A DNA stretch of 64,000 nucleotides from Candidatus Porisulfidus sp. TsSOB (GTDB lineage Bacteria; Pseudomonadota; Gammaproteobacteria; Poriferisulfidales; Poriferisulfidaceae), in the NCBI GenBank assembly GCA_002631715.1, contig MRSX01000002.1, positions 88,478 to 152,477 of the forward strand. Reading direction: 5' to 3'. Numbering within the stretch: the first letter of the stretch is position 1; the number at the start of each line of letters is the position of its first letter. The notes under the pieces were generated by a model, which did no database searches, was not told the origin of the DNA, and saw only the letters and a list, made by a program, of their open reading frames with translations. Positions 36,826-44,901 of the stretch are shown piece by piece. The position numbers were made by a program, and so were the translations under genes.

Positions 36826-38256
36826 TCACAGCGGCCACTCGTGAACCGGCACTCCACTCTGCTGGCGCGTCAGGTAGGCACCGACCAGAGCCTGCATGTT
36901 TCCATCGTGAGAATAGCGCCAAGCGCGCATCCAGCGCGCACCGGTCCGCCTCTTCTCCACGCGCGCTTCGATGATGTCGAGATAGCGATCCGATTCCGAT
37001 TCGTTGAGGCCACTGGCTTTCAATCCCCGGCGTGCCATCGGAAGCAAAGTCTCCAAGATCAGCTCTGAAATCGGGTACTCGGCACCGTCGCTCCAAACGA
37101 TCTTGGTATCCAGGCCAGTGCAGGCGGCCCGGTAGAAGTTCTCCCGTGCCGTCGCGAACGGGATATCCAAGACGGCTTCTTCTCCCCCTTCCAGAGCCGC
37201 CATCATCGCACCTACCCAGAATGCGACGTTCGCGATCATGTCGATCCCGGTTGGTCCCGAAGGCATGACTCGGTGTTCGATGCGCAGGTGCGGCACACCG
37301 TCCTCGCTTCCGATCAGCGGGCGGTTCCAGCGCCAGATCGTGCCGTTGTGCAGCTTCAGGTGCATGAACTGCTCGTCCTTCGACTGGAAAGGCTGCGGCA
37401 GGATGACCGGAAAAACATTCAGGTTTTCCTCGAAGAACTCGAACAGTGACTCGCGTGCAGAGCCACTGCCGCAACCGACCCGCCCGATGCGTTGCTGAGC
37501 CTGACCGGCAAAAGTGGACAAACTGACCGACTGCTCGAACAACGGCACCCGCGTCTCATCCCACAAGTCCCTCCCGAACAGGAACGGCGCGTTGCAGGAC
37601 ATGGCAACCGTGGCCGCGGACAGGGCCATCGAGGCATTGTAGGCCGCGACCGTGCGCGACTGGGGAACCTGAAGGTGAACCTGGAACGAAGTGCAGGCGG
37701 ATTCCAGCATCACATCCTCGTGCAGGCTGAACAGGTGATCCCGCCCGCGGATGTCGATCTGCAGCGGGCGGTTCTTGCGCAGATCCATGACGCGTTCGTT
37801 GAGTGCCCGGTAGCGCTTCAACTGGCTCATGCTGTCGACCGTCAGGTCGCTCTCCTGCACAGTCGGAAGAATGCCGATCATGCCGAGCCGCATGTCCATG
37901 GATTCCGCCACTTCCGACGCCTGCTGCCAAGACTCGTCCAGCTGCTGATGGAGGAGGGACAGCATGCCGGAACCCACCTGAGTGTGCGGTGTATTGAATT
38001 CGATGTTGAATCGCGACAATTCCGGCAGGCAAAGCGGATTGTTGTACCGCTCAAGGTAGACGTCGTTGTGCGGCAGCGGATGGCAGTCCAGATCAATCAG
38101 CCAAGTTTCCAGTTCGAAGCCAACCTGATATGTCTGATCATCGAAGTGCCCATCCCGGAACCAGCAACCAAGCAGTTCAGTTTCGCGCTCCAGCGCTTGC
38201 CGGAAACGTTTCGTGTCGGATTCGCTGAACTGGTCCGTACGGATCTCGTCACCCAT
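36826..38256 (-). CDS. Glutamate-cysteine ligase-like protein (GCS2 family)
   Basis: A 476-residue protein of the GCS2 carboxylate-amine ligase family, starting at ATG 38256 (MGDEIRTDQFSESD…). The ATP/Mg-binding block VGFELETWLID (about 45-55), NIEFNTPHTQVG (about 83-94) and PHLRIEHRVMPSGPTG (about 320-335) can be read. Known members make gamma-glutamylcysteine, as the first step of glutathione synthesis, or act on other amines. No gshB is nearby, so glutathione synthesis is not proven. The start overlaps the argA stop by 8 bases. Longer than the E. coli YbdK type (about 370). Confidence 0.86.
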   Translation of the reverse strand: MGDEIRTDQFSESDTKRFRQALERETELLGCWFRDGHFDDQTYQVGFELETWLIDLDCHPLPHNDVYLERYNNPLCLPELSRFNIEFNTPHTQVGSGMLSLLHQQLDESWQQASEVAESMDMRLGMIGILPTVQESDLTVDSMSQLKRYRALNERVMDLRKNRPLQIDIRGRDHLFSLHEDVMLESACTSFQVHLQVPQSRTVAAYNASMALSAATVAMSCNAPFLFGRDLWDETRVPLFEQSVSLSTFAGQAQQRIGRVGCGSGSARESLFEFFEENLNVFPVILPQPFQSKDEQFMHLKLHNGTIWRWNRPLIGSEDGVPHLRIEHRVMPSGPTGIDMIANVAFWVGAMMAALEGGEEAVLDIPFATARENFYRAACTGLDTKIVWSDGAEYPISELILETLLPMARRGLKASGLNESESDRYLDIIEARVEKRRTGARWMRAWRYSHDGNMQALVGAYLTRQQSGVPVHEWPL

Positions 38257-39550
38257 GCCGGTTCTCCAAGACCTTGGCCAGCACCCTGGCATTGCGCTGG
38301 TTGTTGTAAAACTTCCGTCGTGCCACTGGCAGGGAGTGCGGCGATGAAGCCCGGAACCCCTGCTCCCGGAACCAGTGCATGGCTCGCGTGGTCAGGACAT
38401 AGATCTGCCGGAAGCCGTTCTCTAATGCACGGGTCTCCGCATCATCCAGCAAGGCATGCCCAAACCCTTGGCCTTGGTGTTCCGGGTGAACCGCAAGGCA
38501 GATTAGTTCCGCATGGGTTTCGTTGAGCGGATGCAGGCAGGCACAGGCCGCAATCAGCCCATCCAGTTCGATCACGCGGAAATTATGGATGCGTAACTCT
38601 AGCTCCTCCTGGGTCCGCTCTGCCAAAACACCCTGTCCGACCAGCGGGTTCAGCAAGCCCATGATGCCGCCGATATCCGCGATCTCCGCCTGTCGGGGCG
38701 CATAGGCCTCGGTACGCGTAACCATGACTCCGGCACCGGTCCGGGTGAACAGCTCCTGCAACAGTACGCCGTCACGACGCGCATCCAGCAGATGGATTCG
38801 GCCTACCGAAGACAGGGTGGCGTCAACGGCGCCCTGGAGCATCTGGCGCTGAACGGGACTGAGCTTGCGCCTGCGAATCAACGCGAGCGCTTCTCCTGAG
38901 GTCATTTGCCGGATTAGGCCGCGGCGGGTCCGCAGGGCCGGCTCCGCATGCAGGTAGATCAACTTGTCCGCAGAAATGGACTGGGCCACCGTGCAGGCCA
39001 ATGCCGCCGCATTGAGATTGAATGTCTCGCCAGTCGCCGAGTAGCCGAGCGGCGGAATCAGGACGATCGCGTCCTGCTGCAGCAGGCTCTCGATGGCGTT
39101 TGCAGCCACCCGTCGTACTTCGCCCGTGTACTCGAAGTCCACCCCGTCATGAACCCCACGAGGCCGGGCTGCTACCAAGTTGCCAGTCAAGACGCGCAGC
39201 CGCATGCCGGCCATCGGCGTATTCATCAATCCCCGCGACAGGCGCGCTTGGATATCGGACTGCAAGGCTCCAACAGCCTCCAGCACCGCAGGCATATCCG
39301 AGGCCCGGGTAATTCGGCAACCGTCATGAAAGTCGGAGTTCGGAAGCCGCCGATCAATCCGGCACCGCGCACCGAACACCAGCACCAACCGGATTCCCAG
39401 CGCCTGCAATTGGGCGATATCCTGCAACAACGTGTCCTCGCCGGGATGCTCCAGCACCGCGCTGTCCAGGCACAGGACGAACGTTCGGCCCCGATGTGCG
39501 TACACGTAGGGCGCGGTATCTCGAAACCCTTTCAGGCTGAATGAATCCAA
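38249..39550 (-). CDS. argA: N-acetylglutamate synthase
   Basis: A 433-residue two-domain enzyme with an amino-acid-kinase-like N-terminal domain (about 1-290; LVLVFGARCRIDRRL, LIPPLGYSATGETFNLNA) and a C-terminal GNAT acetyltransferase (about 295-433; ELICLAVHPEHQGQGFGHALL, the acetyl-CoA loop). This is the classic ArgA layout. It makes N-acetylglutamate, the first arginine intermediate, and the kinase-like domain normally binds arginine for feedback. The likely start is a TTG at 39550. The tnpB element ends only 42 bases upstream and is read in the same direction, so it has replaced or altered the native argA promoter. First gene of a three-gene operon. Confidence 0.93.
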   Translation of the reverse strand: MDSFSLKGFRDTAPYVYAHRGRTFVLCLDSAVLEHPGEDTLLQDIAQLQALGIRLVLVFGARCRIDRRLPNSDFHDGCRITRASDMPAVLEAVGALQSDIQARLSRGLMNTPMAGMRLRVLTGNLVAARPRGVHDGVDFEYTGEVRRVAANAIESLLQQDAIVLIPPLGYSATGETFNLNAAALACTVAQSISADKLIYLHAEPALRTRRGLIRQMTSGEALALIRRRKLSPVQRQMLQGAVDATLSSVGRIHLLDARRDGVLLQELFTRTGAGVMVTRTEAYAPRQAEIADIGGIMGLLNPLVGQGVLAERTQEELELRIHNFRVIELDGLIAACACLHPLNETHAELICLAVHPEHQGQGFGHALLDDAETRALENGFRQIYVLTTRAMHWFREQGFRASSPHSLPVARRKFYNNQRNARVLAKVLENRHG

Positions 39551-39584
39551 GGTATTTCCGTGCGCAGCGGCGTCAAAATCTCCT

Positions 39585-39592
39585 GTATATTG
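39585..39592. repeat. Left copy of the tnpB-element target duplication
   Basis: GTATATTG directly abuts the element end and is repeated exactly at 40890-40897. Confidence 0.92.
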
Positions 39593-39616
39593 GGGAATTA
39601 TGTAGCAAAATCCGCA
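39593..39616 (+). repeat. Left 24-bp terminal inverted repeat of the tnpB element
   Basis: A perfect complement of 40866-40889. It also encodes the final codons and stop of tnpB, so the gene runs to within five bases of the element end. Confidence 0.95.
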
Positions 39617-39690
39617 GAGGATTCCTTGCCCATTTGTTGACGCTTCTCAGGCCGACTGTGGCAGGATGCCCTGCCGGTGTCGCCACCTCC
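39593..39690 (-). ncRNA. Candidate omega-RNA (reRNA) scaffold at the tnpB 3' end
   Basis: In the last 90 bases of tnpB, read on the minus strand, three hairpins follow one another: GGTG-GCGA-CACC (39687-39676), GGCAGG-GCAT-CCTGCC (39675-39660) and AATCC-TCTGC-GGATT in the terminal repeat region. They coincide with a Gly/Arg-rich, poorly conserved protein tail, as in known TnpB genes whose omega-RNA overlaps the coding end. The guide would be the flanking DNA after 39593, that is, the argA leader. Not proven without RNA data. Confidence 0.4.
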
Positions 39691-40848
39691 ACGTCCAGCC
39701 GCCCCATTCCCGAAGGCCAAGATGTTCAATGCGGCGTTCACATCCGCATCGTCCGCGTGCCCGCAAGCGGTGCACTTGAATTTGATTCCTTTCCTATTGT
39801 CCTTGTCGACATGCCCGCATGAATGACACGTCTGGCTGCTGTACGCCGGATTGACATGGCGCACTTCCGTCTTGTAGTTCAGGCACAGCTCCAATGTCCC
39901 CCATGCGCTGGCGAGAATCTGCCGGTTCAGCCCTGACTTCTGTTTCACGTTCCTGCCGGGGTTCTGCTTCGTGCCTTTGGCAGATTTCGTCATGCCCCGG
40001 ATGTTCAGCTTCTCCACGTAGGCCAGGTCGTATTCGGAGGCGATGCCCTTGCTGACGTGGTGCGCCCAGTTCAACCGGGCGAAGCGTTCCGCCTGAAATG
40101 CCCTCTGCAACCGCACTTTCGTGACCTTCCTGCGATTGCTCCCCTTCACCTGCCGCGCCATCTTGCGCTGGTATCGCTTGCGCCGTGCCACCTTGAGCGC
40201 AAGGTCGGGACCGCCGTGCTTCGTGCCGTCCGACAGCACCGCCAGCCGACCCGCGGCGATGTTGCGGTCGATCCCTACTTCCTTGATGCTGTGCGGAAGG
40301 CTCGCTTCCGCCTGGACTTCGTAGGTCAGGTAGGCGTACCAGTTGCCGCACTCGTGACGAATCTGGCCGGACTTGAATTCGCCGTCCGGATACGGGTTGT
40401 TGCCCACCATCTTCATCCAACCGACCTTCTGCACGTACAGGCTGCTCCCTGCCACTTTCGATGACTGGTAATCAATCGGGAACGAAGGCGGGGTTATGTG
40501 CCTGCCGTGGAACCGGGGTGGCTTGCGGTTCAGTTTCCTACCTGTCTCTACATCCTTGAAGAATTCCTTGTAGGTCGTCTCGATGGGCTTGAGGGAGATT
40601 CTGACCACCTTGGACGAATAGTCCTGCAGCCACCTTGTCGTGCCGTCATCCCGTCGCATGACGGTGAATACCTGGCACAATGAATAGTGCCGAAAGTCCG
40701 GCTTGATTCCATATTCGTACTCGTCCCTGAGCTTCTCGACCATGTGGTTCCAGACGAACCGGCAGGCTCCGGCGGTGCCGTGCAGTTGCCGGTTTTTGCT
40801 GCCAGAACCCGGATGCAGACGGTAGCGGACGGTGCGGGGGACTTTCAT
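39598..40848 (-). CDS. tnpB: TnpB-family RNA-guided nuclease
   Basis: A 416-residue TnpB from the ATG at 40848 (MKVPRTVRYRLHPG…); the frame is open further upstream only beyond the element end. It has the N-terminal wedge/REC region and a split RuvC domain with Asp194 (VGIDRN), Glu279 (YVEKLN) and Asp369 (DADVNAA). A zinc finger with C341, C344, C359 and C362 lies between the last two. All catalytic residues are present, so it should be a nuclease, not an inactive TldR-like repressor. Known TnpBs cut DNA matched by an omega-RNA guide next to a short TAM and help their element persist. No tnpA accompanies it. A TATAAT lies 7 bases before the ATG. Confidence 0.95.
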   Translation of the reverse strand: MKVPRTVRYRLHPGSGSKNRQLHGTAGACRFVWNHMVEKLRDEYEYGIKPDFRHYSLCQVFTVMRRDDGTTRWLQDYSSKVVRISLKPIETTYKEFFKDVETGRKLNRKPPRFHGRHITPPSFPIDYQSSKVAGSSLYVQKVGWMKMVGNNPYPDGEFKSGQIRHECGNWYAYLTYEVQAEASLPHSIKEVGIDRNIAAGRLAVLSDGTKHGGPDLALKVARRKRYQRKMARQVKGSNRRKVTKVRLQRAFQAERFARLNWAHHVSKGIASEYDLAYVEKLNIRGMTKSAKGTKQNPGRNVKQKSGLNRQILASAWGTLELCLNYKTEVRHVNPAYSSQTCHSCGHVDKDNRKGIKFKCTACGHADDADVNAALNILAFGNGAAGRGGGDTGRASCHSRPEKRQQMGKESSADFAT

Positions 40849-40855
40849 TATCAGA

Positions 40856-40861
40856 ATTATA
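40856..40861 (-). promoter_or_regulatory. Consensus -10 box of tnpB
   Basis: TATAAT on the minus strand, 7 bases before the tnpB ATG and just inside the right terminal repeat. As with thiC, transcription would start about at the ATG. Confidence 0.5.
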
Positions 40862-40865
40862 CGCT

Positions 40866-40889
40866 TGCGGATTTTGCTACATAATTCCC
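40866..40889 (-). repeat. Right 24-bp terminal inverted repeat of the tnpB element
   Basis: TGCGGATTTTGCTACATAAT then TCCC, a perfect complement of the left end. Confidence 0.95.
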
Positions 40890-40897
40890 GTATATTG
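40890..40897. repeat. Right copy of the tnpB-element target duplication
   Basis: GTATATTG, identical to 39585-39592. The joined empty site would read CCTGTATATTGTACGG, which looks like a -10 region between argA and the RibD-like gene. Confidence 0.92.
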
Positions 40898-40913
40898 TAC
40901 GGGGGCGCTTGCC

Positions 40914-41738
40914 ATGCTGACTTCCTTGACCCGCCTGTATCCATCGGATGCCGCTCGCCATCCACTGTCAGGCTTATGCCTCGGACACCGGCTGGTCGAA
41001 CGGGCAGAAACAGGCCAACCCTACATCTACAGCAGCTTCATCATGAGCCTCAACGGCGCCATCGCGATCGACGATGGCCAAGGCAACTGGACGCATCCCG
41101 AAACCCTGACCGACCCGCGCGACCTCAGGCTCCTGTGCGAACTCATGGCCCAGGCCGACTGCCTGATCACCAGCGGCGGCTACCTGCGCGACCTGGAGCG
41201 CGGCAGCCTCGGAAACCTGCTGCAATTGCCGCAGACCCCGGAATTCCAAGACCTGCTCGACTATCGCACACAGAATCACGACTCACTTTTCCCCACCGTA
41301 CTGGTGGTCAGCCGAAGCCTGGACTTCCAGATTCCTGCATCCATCGCTGAACACAACCAGATCCTGCGCGTCCTAGCACCGGCAAATGCCCCGGAACAGC
41401 GAGCCGCCGAACTGCGCGAACAAGGCGTCGACGTGATTCTCGGCGATGAAGCCGACTGGGTCGGAAGCGAGACCGTCGTCGCCCATTTGAAAGAACTCGG
41501 CGCGCGGACGGCATACCTATTCTGCGGCCCACGAATGAACGGGATCCTGATGCAATCCGGCCAGGTCAGCCGCCTGTACCTGACATGGCTGCACCGGCTA
41601 CAGGGCGGACACCCTGCATTGACGGTCGGGTCGTTCCTGCCTGCCTCGCAGGCCCGTTCACTCAGGCTCGTGGAACTGCACCAGGCAGAAGCCGAAGGGG
41701 ATTTGCCGGGGTTGTGGTTCGGTTACTTCGACGCGTAA
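40914..41738 (+). CDS. RibD C-terminal / dihydrofolate-reductase-fold protein
   Basis: A 274-residue protein with the reductase half of RibD only: YIYSSFIMSLNGAIAIDDGQ (about 37-56) and LMAQADCLITSGGYLRD (about 78-94). The late ARTAYLFCGPRMNGILMQSG (about 200-218) is the NADPH site. It lacks the deaminase domain of bifunctional RibD. Stand-alone members reduce ribosylamino-pyrimidines or other pterin-like substrates, and some are in tetrahydromethanopterin-like or riboflavin pathways. No riboflavin genes are nearby. The tnpB element ends 24 bases before the ATG and has split the region shared with argA. Confidence 0.85.
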   Translation: MLTSLTRLYPSDAARHPLSGLCLGHRLVERAETGQPYIYSSFIMSLNGAIAIDDGQGNWTHPETLTDPRDLRLLCELMAQADCLITSGGYLRDLERGSLGNLLQLPQTPEFQDLLDYRTQNHDSLFPTVLVVSRSLDFQIPASIAEHNQILRVLAPANAPEQRAAELREQGVDVILGDEADWVGSETVVAHLKELGARTAYLFCGPRMNGILMQSGQVSRLYLTWLHRLQGGHPALTVGSFLPASQARSLRLVELHQAEAEGDLPGLWFGYFDA

Positions 41739-41759
41739 AGGCCGACCAGGAAATTCCGA

Positions 41760-42950
41760 TCAACCGTACTCCGGCACTTTGTTGAAGTAATTCCGGATGC
41801 CACTGCGCAAGGCCAGCGCGACACGGCGCTGGTGCTTCTTGGTACGCAGGAGTTTCTCCTCGTGAACGTTGGAAATAAAGCCGGTTTCCACCAGGATCGA
41901 AGGGATGTCGGGTGACTTCAGCACTGCAAACCCGGCCCGTTCGACCCGTTGACTGTGCATCTTGCCGACCCGCTTCAGCGAACTCACCATCGACTCCCCC
42001 GCATGCAGGCTGTACTCCTGCACGGCATTGCGGGACATGGACAGCAACACGTCCTGCACATCCGGGTCCCGACCCGATATCTCAATGCCCCCTTTCAGGT
42101 CCGCCGCGTTTTCCCGGTCCGCGAGCCACCGCGCGTGGGAACTGCTGGACCCTTTCGTGGAAACCGCGTAAACAGACGCCCCACGTGCGCTCCGTCGGCG
42201 CGCCGCATCCGCATGCACCGAAACGAACAGGTCGGCCTTCTTGCCGCGTGCGATCCGAGTGCGCCGGTGCAAACGCAGGAAGACATCCCGGTCGCGAGTC
42301 AGGTATGGCGTAATTCGAGGATCCGCCTTGAGCAGCTTGTAGAGCTTCTTCGAAATCGACAACACCACGTCCTTCTCGCGTGTCCGGCCCTTGCCGACCG
42401 CGCCGGGATCTTTTCCGCCATGCCCGGGGTCAATCGCCACGACCAAACGCCGCGACCGGCTCGAGACCGATGGGGTGGGTGTACGCTCGGAAGGTCTTTT
42501 CGAAGAGGTCGAAGGCTTTTTGGAAGGCTTGGGCGTGACGAACGATCCCAGGAAATCCACTACGATCCGATCTCTCTTCCCGTCGGGGGTCGGCCATTTT
42601 CGAACCTGTACGGGCGTCAATCGCCGCAAGTCCAGTACCAGCCGAAGCGTGCCATTCTTGTGCACATGTGAGCGCAGACCTTTGACGACACCGCTGCGGT
42701 CGAAGCGTGGAGACTTGGGAACGGATTTCGAGACCTTCGCCCGCTTGATATCCAAGTAAAAACGGGGGGCATTGCCGCCGATCGTAGACTCTCTGTATTC
42801 GACTCTTCCGTCAAATTCGAATACCACCCGGTTGCGCTCTTCCGTCACGCTGTGGCGCAGCGTCACTAGTTGTCGCGCTGCCAATACAGCAGTCGGGAAG
42901 CCCCATGGCAGCAACGCCAGCAGACTGAGGAATCTTCGGCGATTCAGCAT
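41760..42950 (-). CDS. amiC: N-acetylmuramoyl-L-alanine amidase (AmiB/AmiC type)
   Basis: A 396-residue periplasmic amidase with a Tat-like signal (MLNRRRFLSLLALLPWGFPT), an AMIN domain (about 28-135) for septal peptidoglycan targeting, a Ser/Pro/Lys linker and a C-terminal Amidase_3 domain. Zinc and catalytic residues are in AIDPGHGGKDPGA (about 170-182), REKDVV, SVHADA and LVETGFISN. It cuts the bond between muramic acid and L-Ala during daughter-cell separation, normally under EnvC/NlpD control. No LysM repeats follow. Last gene of the nnr-tsaE-amiC operon. AmiB versus AmiC naming is loose. Confidence 0.92.
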   Translation of the reverse strand: MLNRRRFLSLLALLPWGFPTAVLAARQLVTLRHSVTEERNRVVFEFDGRVEYRESTIGGNAPRFYLDIKRAKVSKSVPKSPRFDRSGVVKGLRSHVHKNGTLRLVLDLRRLTPVQVRKWPTPDGKRDRIVVDFLGSFVTPKPSKKPSTSSKRPSERTPTPSVSSRSRRLVVAIDPGHGGKDPGAVGKGRTREKDVVLSISKKLYKLLKADPRITPYLTRDRDVFLRLHRRTRIARGKKADLFVSVHADAARRRSARGASVYAVSTKGSSSSHARWLADRENAADLKGGIEISGRDPDVQDVLLSMSRNAVQEYSLHAGESMVSSLKRVGKMHSQRVERAGFAVLKSPDIPSILVETGFISNVHEEKLLRTKKHQRRVALALRSGIRNYFNKVPEYG

Positions 42951-42959
42951 GGAGTCATA

Positions 42960-43439
42960 TTATGTTTGAGATTTTATTTTTCGCAATTCCGCCTGTTCCA
43001 GTAGGCCCTGCCCACGCTCGCTTGCGGCATCCATCTTGAGCTGCCGCGCCGACTCCAAGTCTCCATGCCGAAAGTCCAGACTGATGTCCGACCGGGCTTC
43101 AATTTCGGGCCACCGTTCCGGCCATTCCACCAACATCACCGCGTCGCCGTCCAAGAGCTCCCGGACTCCCAGCGCCTCCAGTTCAAGCGGATCCTGCAGG
43201 CGGTATAAATCCACATGCCAGATTTTCAGGTCGTCCGCCTCGTAGGGTTCCACCAAGGTGTAGGTGGGACTCGGCACGACCCCGTCGTGCCCAAGAGCCC
43301 GCAGGAAAGCCCGGACCCAAGTCGTCTTGCCTGCGCCGAGCGGGCCACGGAGAGCAAATACGCATGGAGCATCCAGTGCTCGGGCCGTCGCGGCGGCATG
43401 AGCCTCGGTCTGATCCTGCGTTGCGAAATCAAACAGCAT
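42960..43439 (-). CDS. tsaE: tRNA threonylcarbamoyladenosine biosynthesis ATPase TsaE
   Basis: A 159-residue P-loop protein from ATG 43439 (MLFDFATQDQTEAH…). Walker A is FALRGPLGAGKTTW (about 29-42). The switch-like SPTYTLVEPY (about 57-66) and LVEWPERWPE (about 104-113) are family signatures. TsaE works with TsaB and TsaD to make t6A37 in tRNA. tsaC, the first enzyme of the same pathway, lies at 59901-60425. It overlaps the end of nnr by 11 bases and sits 9 bases upstream of amiC. Confidence 0.94.
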   Translation of the reverse strand: MLFDFATQDQTEAHAAATARALDAPCVFALRGPLGAGKTTWVRAFLRALGHDGVVPSPTYTLVEPYEADDLKIWHVDLYRLQDPLELEALGVRELLDGDAVMLVEWPERWPEIEARSDISLDFRHGDLESARQLKMDAASERGQGLLEQAELRKIKSQT

Positions 43440-44901
43440 TCGGCGGATCCGACAATGTCCGAAGGTGGGGCAGTAAATCACTGGCCGTCATGCCGTGCAT
43501 TCCACGCTCGCAGGCCAAATCGCCCGCCGCCGCGTGCAGACAGGTCCCGGCAAGGGCCGCAGACCCGATGCTCAGGCCTTGGCCGACCAAGGAAGCAATC
43601 GCACCGGTCAGCACATCCCCCATTCCGGCCGTCGCCATGCCGGGATTGCCGTCGGCACAGACGCCAATCTTTCCATCGGTATCAGCGACGAGCGTGCCGC
43701 ATCCTTTGAGGACGATGACCCCCCCGTAGGTTTCCTGAATACGCCCGATTGCCGAGAATCGATCCTTCCGGATTTCCGCGGTTTTCGTGTCGAGCAATGC
43801 CGCTGCTTCTCCCGGATGCGGAGTCAGAACCCAATCCCCAGATAAATTCTTGCAAGGATCAGCAGCCAGCAGGCGAAGCGCATCCGCATCGATCACCCGC
43901 GGACAGGACATTTCAAGAACTGCCCCCAGCATGTCCTGCGCCCAGGCATCCTGTCCAAGCCCGGGCCCAATGGCGATCACCGAAGCCCGGCCCGCCAAAT
44001 CCCGGAGAGCCCGCCGGTTCGCCACCGCGTGGCACATCAATTCCGGCATCGGGGAGCGCATCTTCAAAGCTTCCGGTGGCTGGACAAGGCTCACCAAGCC
44101 GCTCCCGCAACGCAAGGCGGTAATGCCGCATAGTTCGGCTGCACCTTGATAACCAACATGCCCGCCGATTACCAGCACGTGACCATACTCGTTTTTGTGC
44201 GAACTCCGGCGACGCCGGGGCAGGTCCCGGCGGATCTCTGCCCAATCGCACAGTGCAACCGCAGAAGAATTATCGGACTCCACTTCCAGGTCGTCGTAAG
44301 TCACCCAGCCGGCGCAGTCCGGCCCATCCGCGGTGTACAGCCCGCGCTTGCGCGCAATGAAAGTCACCGTGTGATCAGCCTTCACAGTATGCGGGTCTGC
44401 CACTCCAGTGTCCGCGTCCAGGCCGGACGGGATATCCACGGACACGACACTCGCATTCGATTGGTTGATGTGACTTACGGCTTCCGCCCAGTCTCCCTCG
44501 ACCGGACGGGACAGGCCGGTACCCAAAAGCGCGTCCACGACCAGGTCCTCGTCGATCGGATTCGCCTCCGCAAACGGTTGCATGGGAACCTCGGCACGCG
44601 TCGCTTCCTCGCAAGCGGCCCCAGCATCGCCTTGCAGGGACTTTCCCGGAACCAGTTGCACGATACGCACGGACTTCCCGAGATCCTGCATCCGGCGAGC
44701 CACGAGATAGCCGTCACCGGCATTATTGCCAACCCCGGCATAGACCACGATCCGCTCGATTTCGGAGTATTCCTTCTGAATCAGCCGGCAGACTGCTTCC
44801 GCCGCACGCGCCATCAGTTCCGGGCCGGGAATGCCTTGGCGTTCGATCGCATCCCGATCGATGGCACGGGTCTGCTCTGCCGTGTACAGCGGCCGGGTCA
44901 C
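43429..44901 (-). CDS. nnr: Bifunctional NAD(P)H-hydrate epimerase/dehydratase
   Basis: A 490-residue fused repair enzyme (YjeF type). The N-terminal epimerase (about 1-215) has GVGNNAGDGYLVARRM (about 56-71) and SVDIPSGLDADTG (about 154-166). The C-terminal ADP/ATP-dependent dehydratase (about 225-490) has VLVIGGHVGYQGA, LTPHPGEAAALL (about 354-365) and GNPGMATAGMGDVLTGAIASL (about 430-450). It restores hydrated NADH and NADPH. The GTG start overlaps the hyuB stop (GTGA), and its end overlaps tsaE. The nnr-tsaE-amiC order is the same as in E. coli. Confidence 0.95.
   Translation of the reverse strand: MTRPLYTAEQTRAIDRDAIERQGIPGPELMARAAEAVCRLIQKEYSEIERIVVYAGVGNNAGDGYLVARRMQDLGKSVRIVQLVPGKSLQGDAGAACEEATRAEVPMQPFAEANPIDEDLVVDALLGTGLSRPVEGDWAEAVSHINQSNASVVSVDIPSGLDADTGVADPHTVKADHTVTFIARKRGLYTADGPDCAGWVTYDDLEVESDNSSAVALCDWAEIRRDLPRRRRSSHKNEYGHVLVIGGHVGYQGAAELCGITALRCGSGLVSLVQPPEALKMRSPMPELMCHAVANRRALRDLAGRASVIAIGPGLGQDAWAQDMLGAVLEMSCPRVIDADALRLLAADPCKNLSGDWVLTPHPGEAAALLDTKTAEIRKDRFSAIGRIQETYGGVIVLKGCGTLVADTDGKIGVCADGNPGMATAGMGDVLTGAIASLVGQGLSIGSAALAGTCLHAAAGDLACERGMHGMTASDLLPHLRTLSDPPNAV

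Larger units (their letters stand above)
39593..40889. mobile_element. tnpB-only element with IS1595-type ends
   Basis: This 1,297-bp element is bounded by a perfect 24-bp inverted repeat starting GGGAATTATGTAGCAAAATC and an exact 8-bp target duplication. Its single gene is tnpB; there is no tnpA and no DDE transposase. IS200/IS605 elements, the normal carriers of tnpB, have neither terminal inverted repeats nor target duplications. The outer 13 bp equal the left end of the IS1595-family element at 11009-13874, whose transposase therefore is the likely mobiliser. It sits between divergent argA and the RibD-like gene. Confidence 0.92.

Noticed and set aside
39593..40889. Classifying the tnpB locus as an IS200/IS605 element
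   Set aside because: There is no tnpA. The borders are long perfect inverted repeats with an 8-bp duplication, which that family does not produce.
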